In this document: piece by piece, positions 15,065 through 21,313 of the stretch
Numbering within the stretch: the stretch's first letter is position 1
Layout: each line of letters starts with the position of its first letter
Assembly: GCA_023269365.1 (NCBI GenBank)
Contig: JAHFTN010000003.1
Span: forward strand, 1-27,195
Origin: Chlamydiota bacterium
Lineage (GTDB): Bacteria > Chlamydiota > Chlamydiia > Chlamydiales > Rhabdochlamydiaceae
Length of the DNA: 27,195 nucleotides
Reading direction: 5' to 3'
Notes under the pieces: generated by a model
Databases searched by the model: none
Told to the model about the DNA's origin: nothing
Seen by the model: the letters and a program-made list of their open reading frames with translations, nothing else
Position numbers and translations under genes: made by a program

Positions 15065-15884
15065 GCCAAATTCCTTTGCGCACCACTGCCCCACGAGGCT
15101 CTAAGTACCGCTTTTCCACATAGGTTAAATCAGGGGCAAAGACCCCTTCAAGAAGGAGTTTTCCTTCTAAATTCCACTCTTTGATATCATAGCGAGAGGG
15201 AGCATGATAGTAACGCTCTTCTTGGAGTTGTCCTGTAGAAAAATAGTGGCGGTGCACTCCTAGGGGATTGCCATGGGAATAGCTCCCCTCGTCGATGAGG
15301 CATCCCTGCTCATTCCACATCAGGTCTTGCCCCTCTCGATCGCCATGCACATAGCTCACGCGACGCTTCATCTTGCCATCTGGCCAAAAGAGGATGACCT
15401 CTCCATGTAACTTCCCCTTAGAAAAGGGGATTTTGCTCTTCACGGCGCCCCTTTCATAAAAATATTCCTGCAACCCCTCCCATTCTCCTTGGTGAAAGCG
15501 CTGGCAAGAGAGGAGAGCTCCACTTAAAGAATAAAAATGCGCTTTGCCTATCCGTTTACCTTGGTAATACCACGTTTTAGAAAGAAGAGCTCCTGACGAG
15601 GCATACATCAGTGAAGGGCCGTGTAACTTCCCTTCAAAATAAAACATCCTTGCGCGCAACACCCCCTCTTCAAAGAGAAGGTGACACTCCCCATGGCGAC
15701 AACTCCCCTGCATGAAGAAAGCGGCGAGCAGTTTCCCTTCCCTATTCTTATCATGCACAACCCCTTTTCCTTCTCTATTTGGCGGCAGCCTAGGCAAAGA
15801 AAATTTCTCCTCCACTTTAAGGCCCAACTCTGGGTCGTGCATCACAAGGGTGTCTTCCGTTAAATCGTAGCGCTCTTGACTCAT
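15039..15884 (-). CDS. MORN/YwqK-type repeat protein
   Basis: A 281-residue protein made largely of about eight repeats of 20-25 residues with the pattern G-x-x-x-x-Y/F-x-x-x-G-x-L/x-x, for example KLHGPSLMYASSGALL, KLHGEVILFWPDGKMKR and NPLGVHRHYFSTGQLQ. This is the YwqK (toxin-antitoxin-like) variant of MORN repeats; such proteins are often found in chlamydiae as scaffolds or effectors of unknown role. No signal peptide is seen. Its start overlaps the stop of the upstream DUF115 gene by ATGA, and its end overlaps the next DUF115 gene. It sits between two DUF115 paralogues, which suggests that all three act together. Confidence 0.78.
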   Translation of the reverse strand: MSQERYDLTEDTLVMHDPELGLKVEEKFSLPRLPPNREGKGVVHDKNREGKLLAAFFMQGSCRHGECHLLFEEGVLRARMFYFEGKLHGPSLMYASSGALLSKTWYYQGKRIGKAHFYSLSGALLSCQRFHQGEWEGLQEYFYERGAVKSKIPFSKGKLHGEVILFWPDGKMKRRVSYVHGDREGQDLMWNEQGCLIDEGSYSHGNPLGVHRHYFSTGQLQEERYYHAPSRYDIKEWNLEGKLLLEGVFAPDLTYVEKRYLEPRGAVVRKGIWHGDHIQWK

Positions 15885-17419
15885 GCCCCCTCCTGCATGT
15901 AAGAAAGATGAGCTTCTATAGCTTGCTTAAAGAATAAGAGTCGATGGAGTTGTTTGCCTAAAGGATGTGTCGTAACACGCGTCATCGAGTGGCGCCACGT
16001 CGCCCATAAAGGGATTAATACCCTACGCATGCAGATCTCTTGTTCTAAATCCTGCTCAAGAAGGACGTAATCGGGCTGTTCCAAAGGAGATCGAGGGTGG
16101 TATTTGCCCCAGACAGCAAGGAGCTGATCACATAGGCTCAAGCCCTTTTCAAAACTCTTCTTCACCGTTTTTTTAAGCTCTCGCACCTGGAAATCCTTTA
16201 CAGCAGTCGGGGTCGCTTGAGCGATGAGAGCATGCACTTTCCCTTTCCTATCTTCAGAGATAGAGGGCAAGAAGTTTTTAATCTCCTCTAAAGAGCTCGC
16301 CTCGATCCCCAAAAGCTGAGCTCCTCGTACGGAGGCGGTCTTCCACGAAATTGTGGGGTGTTTATCCATGAAAACACGCGTCCACTCGGCGCTCATGAGC
16401 CAATCCTGTCTCGAATACAAGCCCTCTTGCTTTAATGCTATGAGCTTACCCTCATGCTCCTTGCCACTCAACCCCGACGCGTAAACCTCATTGGGCCCGC
16501 AACTCCAATCCATCCCCACTAAAATGAGGGTGGTACATCCCAGGTGGGCTGCGAGAGCAATGCAGAAGTTGGCAACCGTCCATCCCGCATCAAACGGTTC
16601 TGAAAAAATACCACATTCTGCTGCTAGGTAAGACTCCAACGGGTGGTTTCCCGTGCTCGGCATCCACAACAAGGGTCCATGCGCCTGACTTAAGCACTTA
16701 TGAGAAAATCGGCTTTGGTAAAATAAGGGGACCTCAAATCCTTCCTGCTGCAAAAATCGAGTATAGGAAGGCTCTGGATCGAGAGCGGCCCCGAAATGAG
16801 GCGTTACCCCCTGTATTTCCAATGCTCGCAACGCTGAGCCCGCAGCAAAAATCAGCGCCTTATCTTGCACCTCTCTAAGTAGAGGTGCGCTTAAGTTCAG
16901 CGAAGGGCCCGCTCCACAGATGAAGGCCACATCCCCAGCGCATTTTCCCTCTAGGGACATGCCTAATAATGATGAGGGGAGGTTCTCTAAATTCCTCAAC
17001 GCATTAGAAAGCACCCTTACCCCTAAATCCTCTGAATCAGAAGCGAGGAGGTTCACCCCTCTTCTATAATATTCCAATAGTTTGAAACACTCTTGAGAAG
17101 ATTCCCTCTCTTCTGGAAAAGAGGGGAGATACAAAAAACGCAAGAATACAAACTCCCAAGCGATCTCTTTAAGCAACTCCTCTTGAGAAGAAGACACACA
17201 AAACAAACGCACCTGAAGGTGCTCTGCAAGGGGAGATTGCTTGGCCTGTAAAAACCGTTGCTCATTAGATTCTAAAAAGACGAGGAAGCGCTCTTTATGG
17301 CTTTTGAGCCAAGGGGCAAGCCGCCCCATCCAAGCAGGGTCTGCCGCACCAAACACACACACCACATCGAACTCTTGAAGCTGTGCTTCTGTTACTTCTT
17401 GTGCTAACGTTTGAGCCAC
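15881..17419 (-). CDS. DUF115 (MAF/MptE-like) protein, paralogue 1
   Basis: A 512-residue protein with the same core as the gene at 13370-15064: AFICGAGPSL (GAGPSL at 169-174), ALIFAAGSALRALEIQGVTP, HFGAALDPEP, then LILVGMDWSCGPNEVYASGL. The N-terminal region (about 1-155) and the C-terminal helical tail (about 380-512) are less conserved between the two. The start is GTG at 17419, with AAGGAG 8-9 nt upstream, inside the end of the HsdR_N-like gene. A nucleotide-sugar-dependent transferase is a reasonable guess from the Maf relationship, not proven here. Confidence 0.8.
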   Translation of the reverse strand: MAQTLAQEVTEAQLQEFDVVCVFGAADPAWMGRLAPWLKSHKERFLVFLESNEQRFLQAKQSPLAEHLQVRLFCVSSSQEELLKEIAWEFVFLRFLYLPSFPEERESSQECFKLLEYYRRGVNLLASDSEDLGVRVLSNALRNLENLPSSLLGMSLEGKCAGDVAFICGAGPSLNLSAPLLREVQDKALIFAAGSALRALEIQGVTPHFGAALDPEPSYTRFLQQEGFEVPLFYQSRFSHKCLSQAHGPLLWMPSTGNHPLESYLAAECGIFSEPFDAGWTVANFCIALAAHLGCTTLILVGMDWSCGPNEVYASGLSGKEHEGKLIALKQEGLYSRQDWLMSAEWTRVFMDKHPTISWKTASVRGAQLLGIEASSLEEIKNFLPSISEDRKGKVHALIAQATPTAVKDFQVRELKKTVKKSFEKGLSLCDQLLAVWGKYHPRSPLEQPDYVLLEQDLEQEICMRRVLIPLWATWRHSMTRVTTHPLGKQLHRLLFFKQAIEAHLSYMQEGA

Positions 17420-17862
17420 TCGACTAACTCCTTAAAAGGGGGCAAGTAAGCATACATAGAGCCCTCTTGCACGATAGAAAACTGCGCCGCCTCTGCATTC
17501 ACAACAGCTACAAAGGGGGCTTGGATATGATGGTTATACCCTCTCACCTGATCGAGCCCTCTTTGCCCTAACGGCGCCACTTTGCACTCTACCAGAAGCA
17601 GGGGATAAAGGCCAGAGGGGCTCTTCCCATAGCAGAGCAGATCCACACGCCGATCGGGAATCCCAGGCAGATGCGCAAGATGGGGCAGCTCTTTCATCTG
17701 TTTTTCGATGGCGATAAGCTCTTGAGGAAATCCCAAGAAAAAAATCAAGTGACGCGCCCACTGCTGCCTCACAAGCTCTTCTGGTGTTGCCTTGACAAAA
17801 CAGCCCCTGATTTCATCAAAAATCTGCTGCCTACTCTGGCCGGATAAGCCCATAGTGCCCAT
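17404..17862 (-). CDS. HsdR N-terminal-like (PD-(D/E)XK) small protein
   Basis: A 152-residue protein that resembles only the N-terminal nuclease-type domain of type I restriction subunit HsdR. It has PEELVRQQWARHLI, then RRVDLLCYG with Asp74, then LLLVECKVAP with Glu92 and Lys94, which fits the D...ExK catalytic pattern, and QVRGYN. No helicase, HsdM or HsdS gene is near, so it is not part of a complete restriction system. Stand-alone proteins of this type are common in Bacteroidetes and some chlamydiae with no known role. It starts inside the end of the hpf gene (32-bp overlap) and overlaps the DUF115 gene by 16 bp. A second ATG at 17853 is possible. Confidence 0.75.
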   Translation of the reverse strand: MGTMGLSGQSRQQIFDEIRGCFVKATPEELVRQQWARHLIFFLGFPQELIAIEKQMKELPHLAHLPGIPDRRVDLLCYGKSPSGLYPLLLVECKVAPLGQRGLDQVRGYNHHIQAPFVAVVNAEAAQFSIVQEGSMYAYLPPFKELVEWLKR

Positions 17863-18463
17863 CTGTTCTTCGATATAACACTTTGAGCTTCTGATCTTCT
17901 TCAGATCTAAAAATTAAAAACTGATCGCCCGAAAGATCCATCTTCATCACTGCCTCATCGACAGTGAGCATTTTTAAAGGGCGGGTCTCTGATCCAATCA
18001 CTTTATGAGGCAGATACTCATTGAGCTGCTCGAATTTCGAGAGCTCTTCGATCTCTGCATTGATCTCTTCAATCTCATTGTATGGTCTCTTTACGACATT
18101 GACTTGCATGTCAATCATAGACAATTTTTTCTTGTGATGATCCTGAATCCGACTCTTATAGCGAGAGAGTAACACCTTCAATCGATCGATTGCCCGATCG
18201 ATCGACACATACATATCAGCACTTGTTGCCTCACATTTGATACGCAAATGATCCACTTTTAACAGAAGGGTGCATACATGCTCAAGCCTATGAATATCTA
18301 ACGTCACCTGCACATGTAAAATGTGGGTATGAAACCGTTCGATTTTATTGAGTTTATCCCAAATATAAGCGCGGATGGGTTCTGTGACTTGTACGTTTCT
18401 TCCTACGACATCAACCCGGTAGCCCGAAGCCTCTTCTTCTTTAAATTTCGCATTACTGACCAT
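17831..18463 (-). CDS. hpf: Ribosome hibernation promoting factor, long form
   Basis: A 210-residue long-type HPF. Residues about 15-115 are the S30AE domain (RVDVVGRNVQVTEPIRAYIWDK onwards, IDRAIDRLKVLLSRYKSRI). Residues about 155-208 are the C-terminal dimerisation domain (RPLKMLTVDEAVMKMDLS, FLIFRSEEDQKLKVLYRRTDGHYGLIRP). It binds the 30S decoding region and pairs ribosomes as 100S dimers in inactive cells, which would fit the dormant stage of a chlamydial cycle. AGAGGTG lies about 6-8 nt before the ATG. It is the first gene of the overlapping five-gene run and may set the growth-phase timing of the others. Confidence 0.93.
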   Translation of the reverse strand: MVSNAKFKEEEASGYRVDVVGRNVQVTEPIRAYIWDKLNKIERFHTHILHVQVTLDIHRLEHVCTLLLKVDHLRIKCEATSADMYVSIDRAIDRLKVLLSRYKSRIQDHHKKKLSMIDMQVNVVKRPYNEIEEINAEIEELSKFEQLNEYLPHKVIGSETRPLKMLTVDEAVMKMDLSGDQFLIFRSEEDQKLKVLYRRTDGHYGLIRPE

Positions 18464-18547
18464 ATGAGCACCTCTTTAAACGACTTCCTACATGTATACG
18501 CATTTCTGCCGAAACTGTCAAAATCTCTGTAGATGAAAAATAAGAAA

Positions 18548-18573
18548 TATACCCAAACAACCTCAAAAGTTGG
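18548..18573 (+). repeat. Dispersed repeat, family A motif
   Basis: This reads TATACCCAAACAACCTCAAA followed by AGTTGG. Its last 19 bases match those at 20029-20047, and it lies in the same orientation. The two copies bracket the orphan gene at 18640-19923. The bases after the motif (18574-18620) differ from the other extended copies. Confidence 0.82.
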
Positions 18574-18639
18574 TTTTTCTCAAGAAATTGCCCTGAATTT
18601 GGCCCAGGAATCTATCCGAAGAAAAGGGGAGGACAACAT

Positions 18640-19923
18640 TTATTCTTCTAGAATGGGAGGGGCGTAACCGTGTGTTTTATCAAGCCACGCTTTAGAAGAT
18701 TTATATTGGAAAATAAAATAGACTCCTATTGCAGTGGCAATACACGCTACCACGATTATTGGTAAAATCACAATAGCCACACGTGTAGAATTAGGCAGTA
18801 GTTTCCACTTATCTATTGAGAAGGGGGGACGGCAGAATCGCCACATTTTTGCTGTCCAAAAGTTTTTTGGGGGTTTCCATAGAAGATCCCCCAGCGCTAC
18901 CTGCAGAGGATTACGTCGTTCCTTGGTCATATATAGACTCCACCCCACAGAGAAGGCAAACGGAAATAAAGACCAAAAAATTGCTTTTATAAGAGATCTT
19001 GTTTTATTTTGATTTACCTTGCTGCGAAATCTTTCCCACGCTGTTTTAAAACTCGCATCTAATTCGATATAAGTATTTCGATCGAGATTGTCAAAATCAT
19101 AGGGCACTTCCCTTTTTCCAGAAAATACGTAGAGTATTCCCCCCCTTCCTTTAGCTAAGAGGACCTCTTGAAGATTAGTATGTAGTCTTCGACCAACTAA
19201 TGAGAGAGAAAGACGGTCGTATTGGAGCTGAAAAAATCGAATTTTTCTTCCATATACGCACCCTATAATAGGCCACTTCTCATTAAGAGAGTTTTTTGTC
19301 ATTTTTCTTCCCAGAACTTGTGAACTAACTATAACTATTCCATTGGTTCTCAAAAATTCCTGAAATGAGCCCCACTGTCTTGGGTCAGCAATTCTCTCTG
19401 GCGCTTCGCGCAACGGAGTGCTAGGTGCATCTGGCTCGCTTATAGGAGAATCCAATGTTAAAGGAGCGGGTGTTTCAGATGTAAAATCTACCGGAAATTC
19501 TACGGATGTATTCACATTAACTAGTTCTGATTTAGCTAACTGCAGCCCAGCGGGAATTGTTGGTTTTGGGTCTCTTATTTTTTTATAGGCCTCGACTAAT
19601 TCCCTTAGAGGGGAGACGTGTGCATACAGCTCAACTACAGCACGATCTACCTTCCAAAACAATTGATTAGGATTCATGACTCTCGGGGGTAAAGAAGGAG
19701 GCCAGAAAAATCGAGAGATGAATTTTTTTAAAGAAGAAGAGGATTCCCCACGCCTTTTAAGACAGACTTTCATTACACAACTTGTTTCCTCAGGCAAAGA
19801 CCACTGAACAGTATAACTCCATAAATCGCACGTTAACTTGCCTATATAGGAAAAATTTTGTTTCCCCTCTTTTGAAAGGGCATCAGCGCTTGAGGGAATT
19901 AAGGATCCTAGTAAATTTATCAT
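18640..19923 (-). CDS. Orphan membrane protein of unknown function
   Basis: A 427-residue protein of a family I do not recognise. Residues 1-120 are of mixed composition, 120-180 are rich in Pro, Ser and Thr (a likely disordered linker), 185-300 look like a folded domain, and two hydrophobic segments follow at about 310-331 (SLIKAIFWSLFPFAFSVGWS) and 381-406. About 50 residues separate these two, so it is not a typical bilobed inclusion-membrane protein. A weak AGG site precedes the ATG. The gene and its flanks look clearly richer in A+T than the neighbours and are bracketed by direct family A motifs at 18548 and 20022. It could be an effector or a recently acquired gene. Confidence 0.7.
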   Translation of the reverse strand: MINLLGSLIPSSADALSKEGKQNFSYIGKLTCDLWSYTVQWSLPEETSCVMKVCLKRRGESSSSLKKFISRFFWPPSLPPRVMNPNQLFWKVDRAVVELYAHVSPLRELVEAYKKIRDPKPTIPAGLQLAKSELVNVNTSVEFPVDFTSETPAPLTLDSPISEPDAPSTPLREAPERIADPRQWGSFQEFLRTNGIVIVSSQVLGRKMTKNSLNEKWPIIGCVYGRKIRFFQLQYDRLSLSLVGRRLHTNLQEVLLAKGRGGILYVFSGKREVPYDFDNLDRNTYIELDASFKTAWERFRSKVNQNKTRSLIKAIFWSLFPFAFSVGWSLYMTKERRNPLQVALGDLLWKPPKNFWTAKMWRFCRPPFSIDKWKLLPNSTRVAIVILPIIVVACIATAIGVYFIFQYKSSKAWLDKTHGYAPPILEE

Positions 19924-20021
19924 AAAAAATAAATAACCTGATGCAATAAAGACTGTTAAATATAAAATACATTCGAATTAAAAACAATAATAAATAAAAT
20001 TTTAAACAAAGTTGTTCTTGT

Positions 20022-20199
20022 TATACACAAACAACCTCAAAAGTTGGACTTGATTCAGCCCAATCAAGAAAAAAATAATAAGATGAGGGAATTGCAAAAC
20101 TCGCTTTGCGGGTCCAAAAACGCCCTTTTGACCCAGGACACCTGCAAAGTTTTTCAAGACTAACCTTGCAAATTTAAGAAAAATAACAAGATATTAGGA
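20022..20199 (+). repeat. Dispersed repeat, family A, extended copy split by an insert
   Basis: The first part (20022-20085) matches the inverse of 6-70, and the last part (20176-20199) matches the inverse of about 1-24. Between them are about 90 extra bases (20086-20175). The bases AAGAAAAATAACAAGAT are present on both sides of the insert in slightly different form, as a target duplication would leave. The insert contains a hairpin GGGTCCAAAA/TTTTGACCC (20110-20134). The spacer 19924-20314 also holds an AT-rich stretch before 20022 and the inverted repeat at 20224-20302. Confidence 0.75.
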
Positions 20200-20223
20200 T
20201 GGACAGGATAGGAATCCAGTTCA

Positions 20224-20302
20224 GGTTTGTTCGTCTGATCTCATAAGGGCATGGATTTTCTGTGTTAACCGATTTTTTAATGGATCTGATTCCGAACAAA
20301 CC
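20224..20302. repeat. Inverted repeat downstream of the YwqK-like lipoprotein gene
   Basis: GGTTTGTTCG at 20224-20233 and CGAACAAACC at 20293-20302 are perfectly complementary. Pairing continues inward with one mismatch and a bulge (TCTGATC against TCAGATC). The loop is about 45 nt and AT-rich. It lies just after the end of the pheT-lipoprotein operon on the minus strand, so it may act as a terminator, but it lacks a compact stem with a T-run and may be another small repeat element. Confidence 0.5.
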
Positions 20303-20314
20303 CTTGTTCTCTTG

Positions 20315-21313
20315 TTAACGCTGCCGCCCCTCAGAACTGTAGGGGAGCTGGGAGATGATGGCGTCTAAGCGGTTCAGCTCGTCGAACTTGTGCTTGCTGA
20401 CAGACTCCCCTGCATAGAACCAGTGGGACTCTATTTTCCCTTTCGCATAGAAGAGAGCTTCTCCGTGCTTAAGGTCGTTTTCCCAAACCACTTCTTGTGC
20501 GAGGATGTCTCCATCGACAAAGTGGCGCTCGATCCCATTCTTTTGTCCATAGAGGTAGGTCGTCTCGAGGTAGCGGTTCCCATTTTTAAAGTAGGTGGAT
20601 TTGCCATGGAGCTGGTTGTTGACCCACTCCTCAATGGCTAAGGGCTCCCCTTGAGGAGAAAATGTCCGTTTTTCTCCATGAAGAGCGCCTCTTAAGTAGT
20701 AGGCGATCGATTCGGGAGAGCTGTTTGGATAAAATGTCTCTTTCTTAACTGCGTAGCCCGCTTCCACGACTTCTCTAGAGAGGAGCGCGCCGTCGCGATC
20801 TCTGCAGATCCGCTGCCCAGCGCCCTTGTCGATTTTAGATTCTACTTCATTTTTCGCAGTAAAATACTGCCCGTCGAGCAGCTCTTCTCCCACAAACTCC
20901 TCCACTCTCATCGGAGAGCCCCCTTTGTACCAAAGGGTGATCGAGTAACGCGTCGGAGAGAGTTGGATCCATTCGCGGATTGGAACCCCTGCTGGATCAT
21001 AGGAGATCTCTTTGACTTTGGTCCCTAAATTATACAGATCGCAATGCTCCACAGCTTGGCTATGTGGGTAGGTGTAGGTCGTAGGGCCGTGTTGAATCCC
21101 ATTGTCGTAAGTCGCAGTTACTGTCACTCCTGTGCGCAGTGTTGTCACCACTTGACCCGGATAGTTTCTCGCTTCCCAGTCTTCTTTAGCAATGGCGTAT
21201 CCGTATTTGTGGACGTAGCGCTCGGAGACTACATCCTCTTTCTCATTAGAATTTTTACATCCACATAGAATAACACTGAGTAGACCAAGGAAGGCAAAGA
21301 ATGGTTTTTTCAT
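20315..21313 (-). CDS. Lipoprotein with YwqK/MORN repeats
   Basis: A 332-residue protein. The N-terminus MKKPFFAFLGLLSVILCGC is a lipoprotein signal with lipobox Cys19. Residues about 70-310 are YwqK-type repeats such as GIQHGPTTYTYPHSQAVE, ALHGEKRTFSPQGEPLA and QLHGKSTYFKNGNRYLE. It is likely anchored on the periplasmic or outer face as a scaffold. Its ATG overlaps the pheT stop (21310-21313), so the two are translationally coupled. I recall a similar gene next to pheT in Chlamydiaceae, which would make this an old chlamydial gene pair. It is a distant relative of the repeat protein at 15039-15884. Confidence 0.8.
   Translation of the reverse strand: MKKPFFAFLGLLSVILCGCKNSNEKEDVVSERYVHKYGYAIAKEDWEARNYPGQVVTTLRTGVTVTATYDNGIQHGPTTYTYPHSQAVEHCDLYNLGTKVKEISYDPAGVPIREWIQLSPTRYSITLWYKGGSPMRVEEFVGEELLDGQYFTAKNEVESKIDKGAGQRICRDRDGALLSREVVEAGYAVKKETFYPNSSPESIAYYLRGALHGEKRTFSPQGEPLAIEEWVNNQLHGKSTYFKNGNRYLETTYLYGQKNGIERHFVDGDILAQEVVWENDLKHGEALFYAKGKIESHWFYAGESVSKHKFDELNRLDAIISQLPYSSEGRQR

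Noticed and set aside
15065..15094. Upstream ATG for the second DUF115 gene
   Set aside because: It lies deeper in the MORN-like gene without a Shine-Dalgarno site; the ATG at 15064 has AAGGAA at proper spacing.
17404..17862. Part of a complete type I restriction system
   Set aside because: Only the N-terminal nuclease-type domain is present; no helicase, hsdM or hsdS gene is in the window.
18640..19923. Chlamydial inclusion-membrane (Inc) protein
   Set aside because: The two hydrophobic segments are about 50 residues apart and near the C-terminus, unlike the closely paired bilobed segment of typical Inc proteins.
1..20199. CRISPR array or composite transposon from the repeated motifs
   Set aside because: The copies are irregularly spaced by kilobases, lie in both orientations, have no spacers between them, and no cas or transposase gene is present; core genes lie between them.
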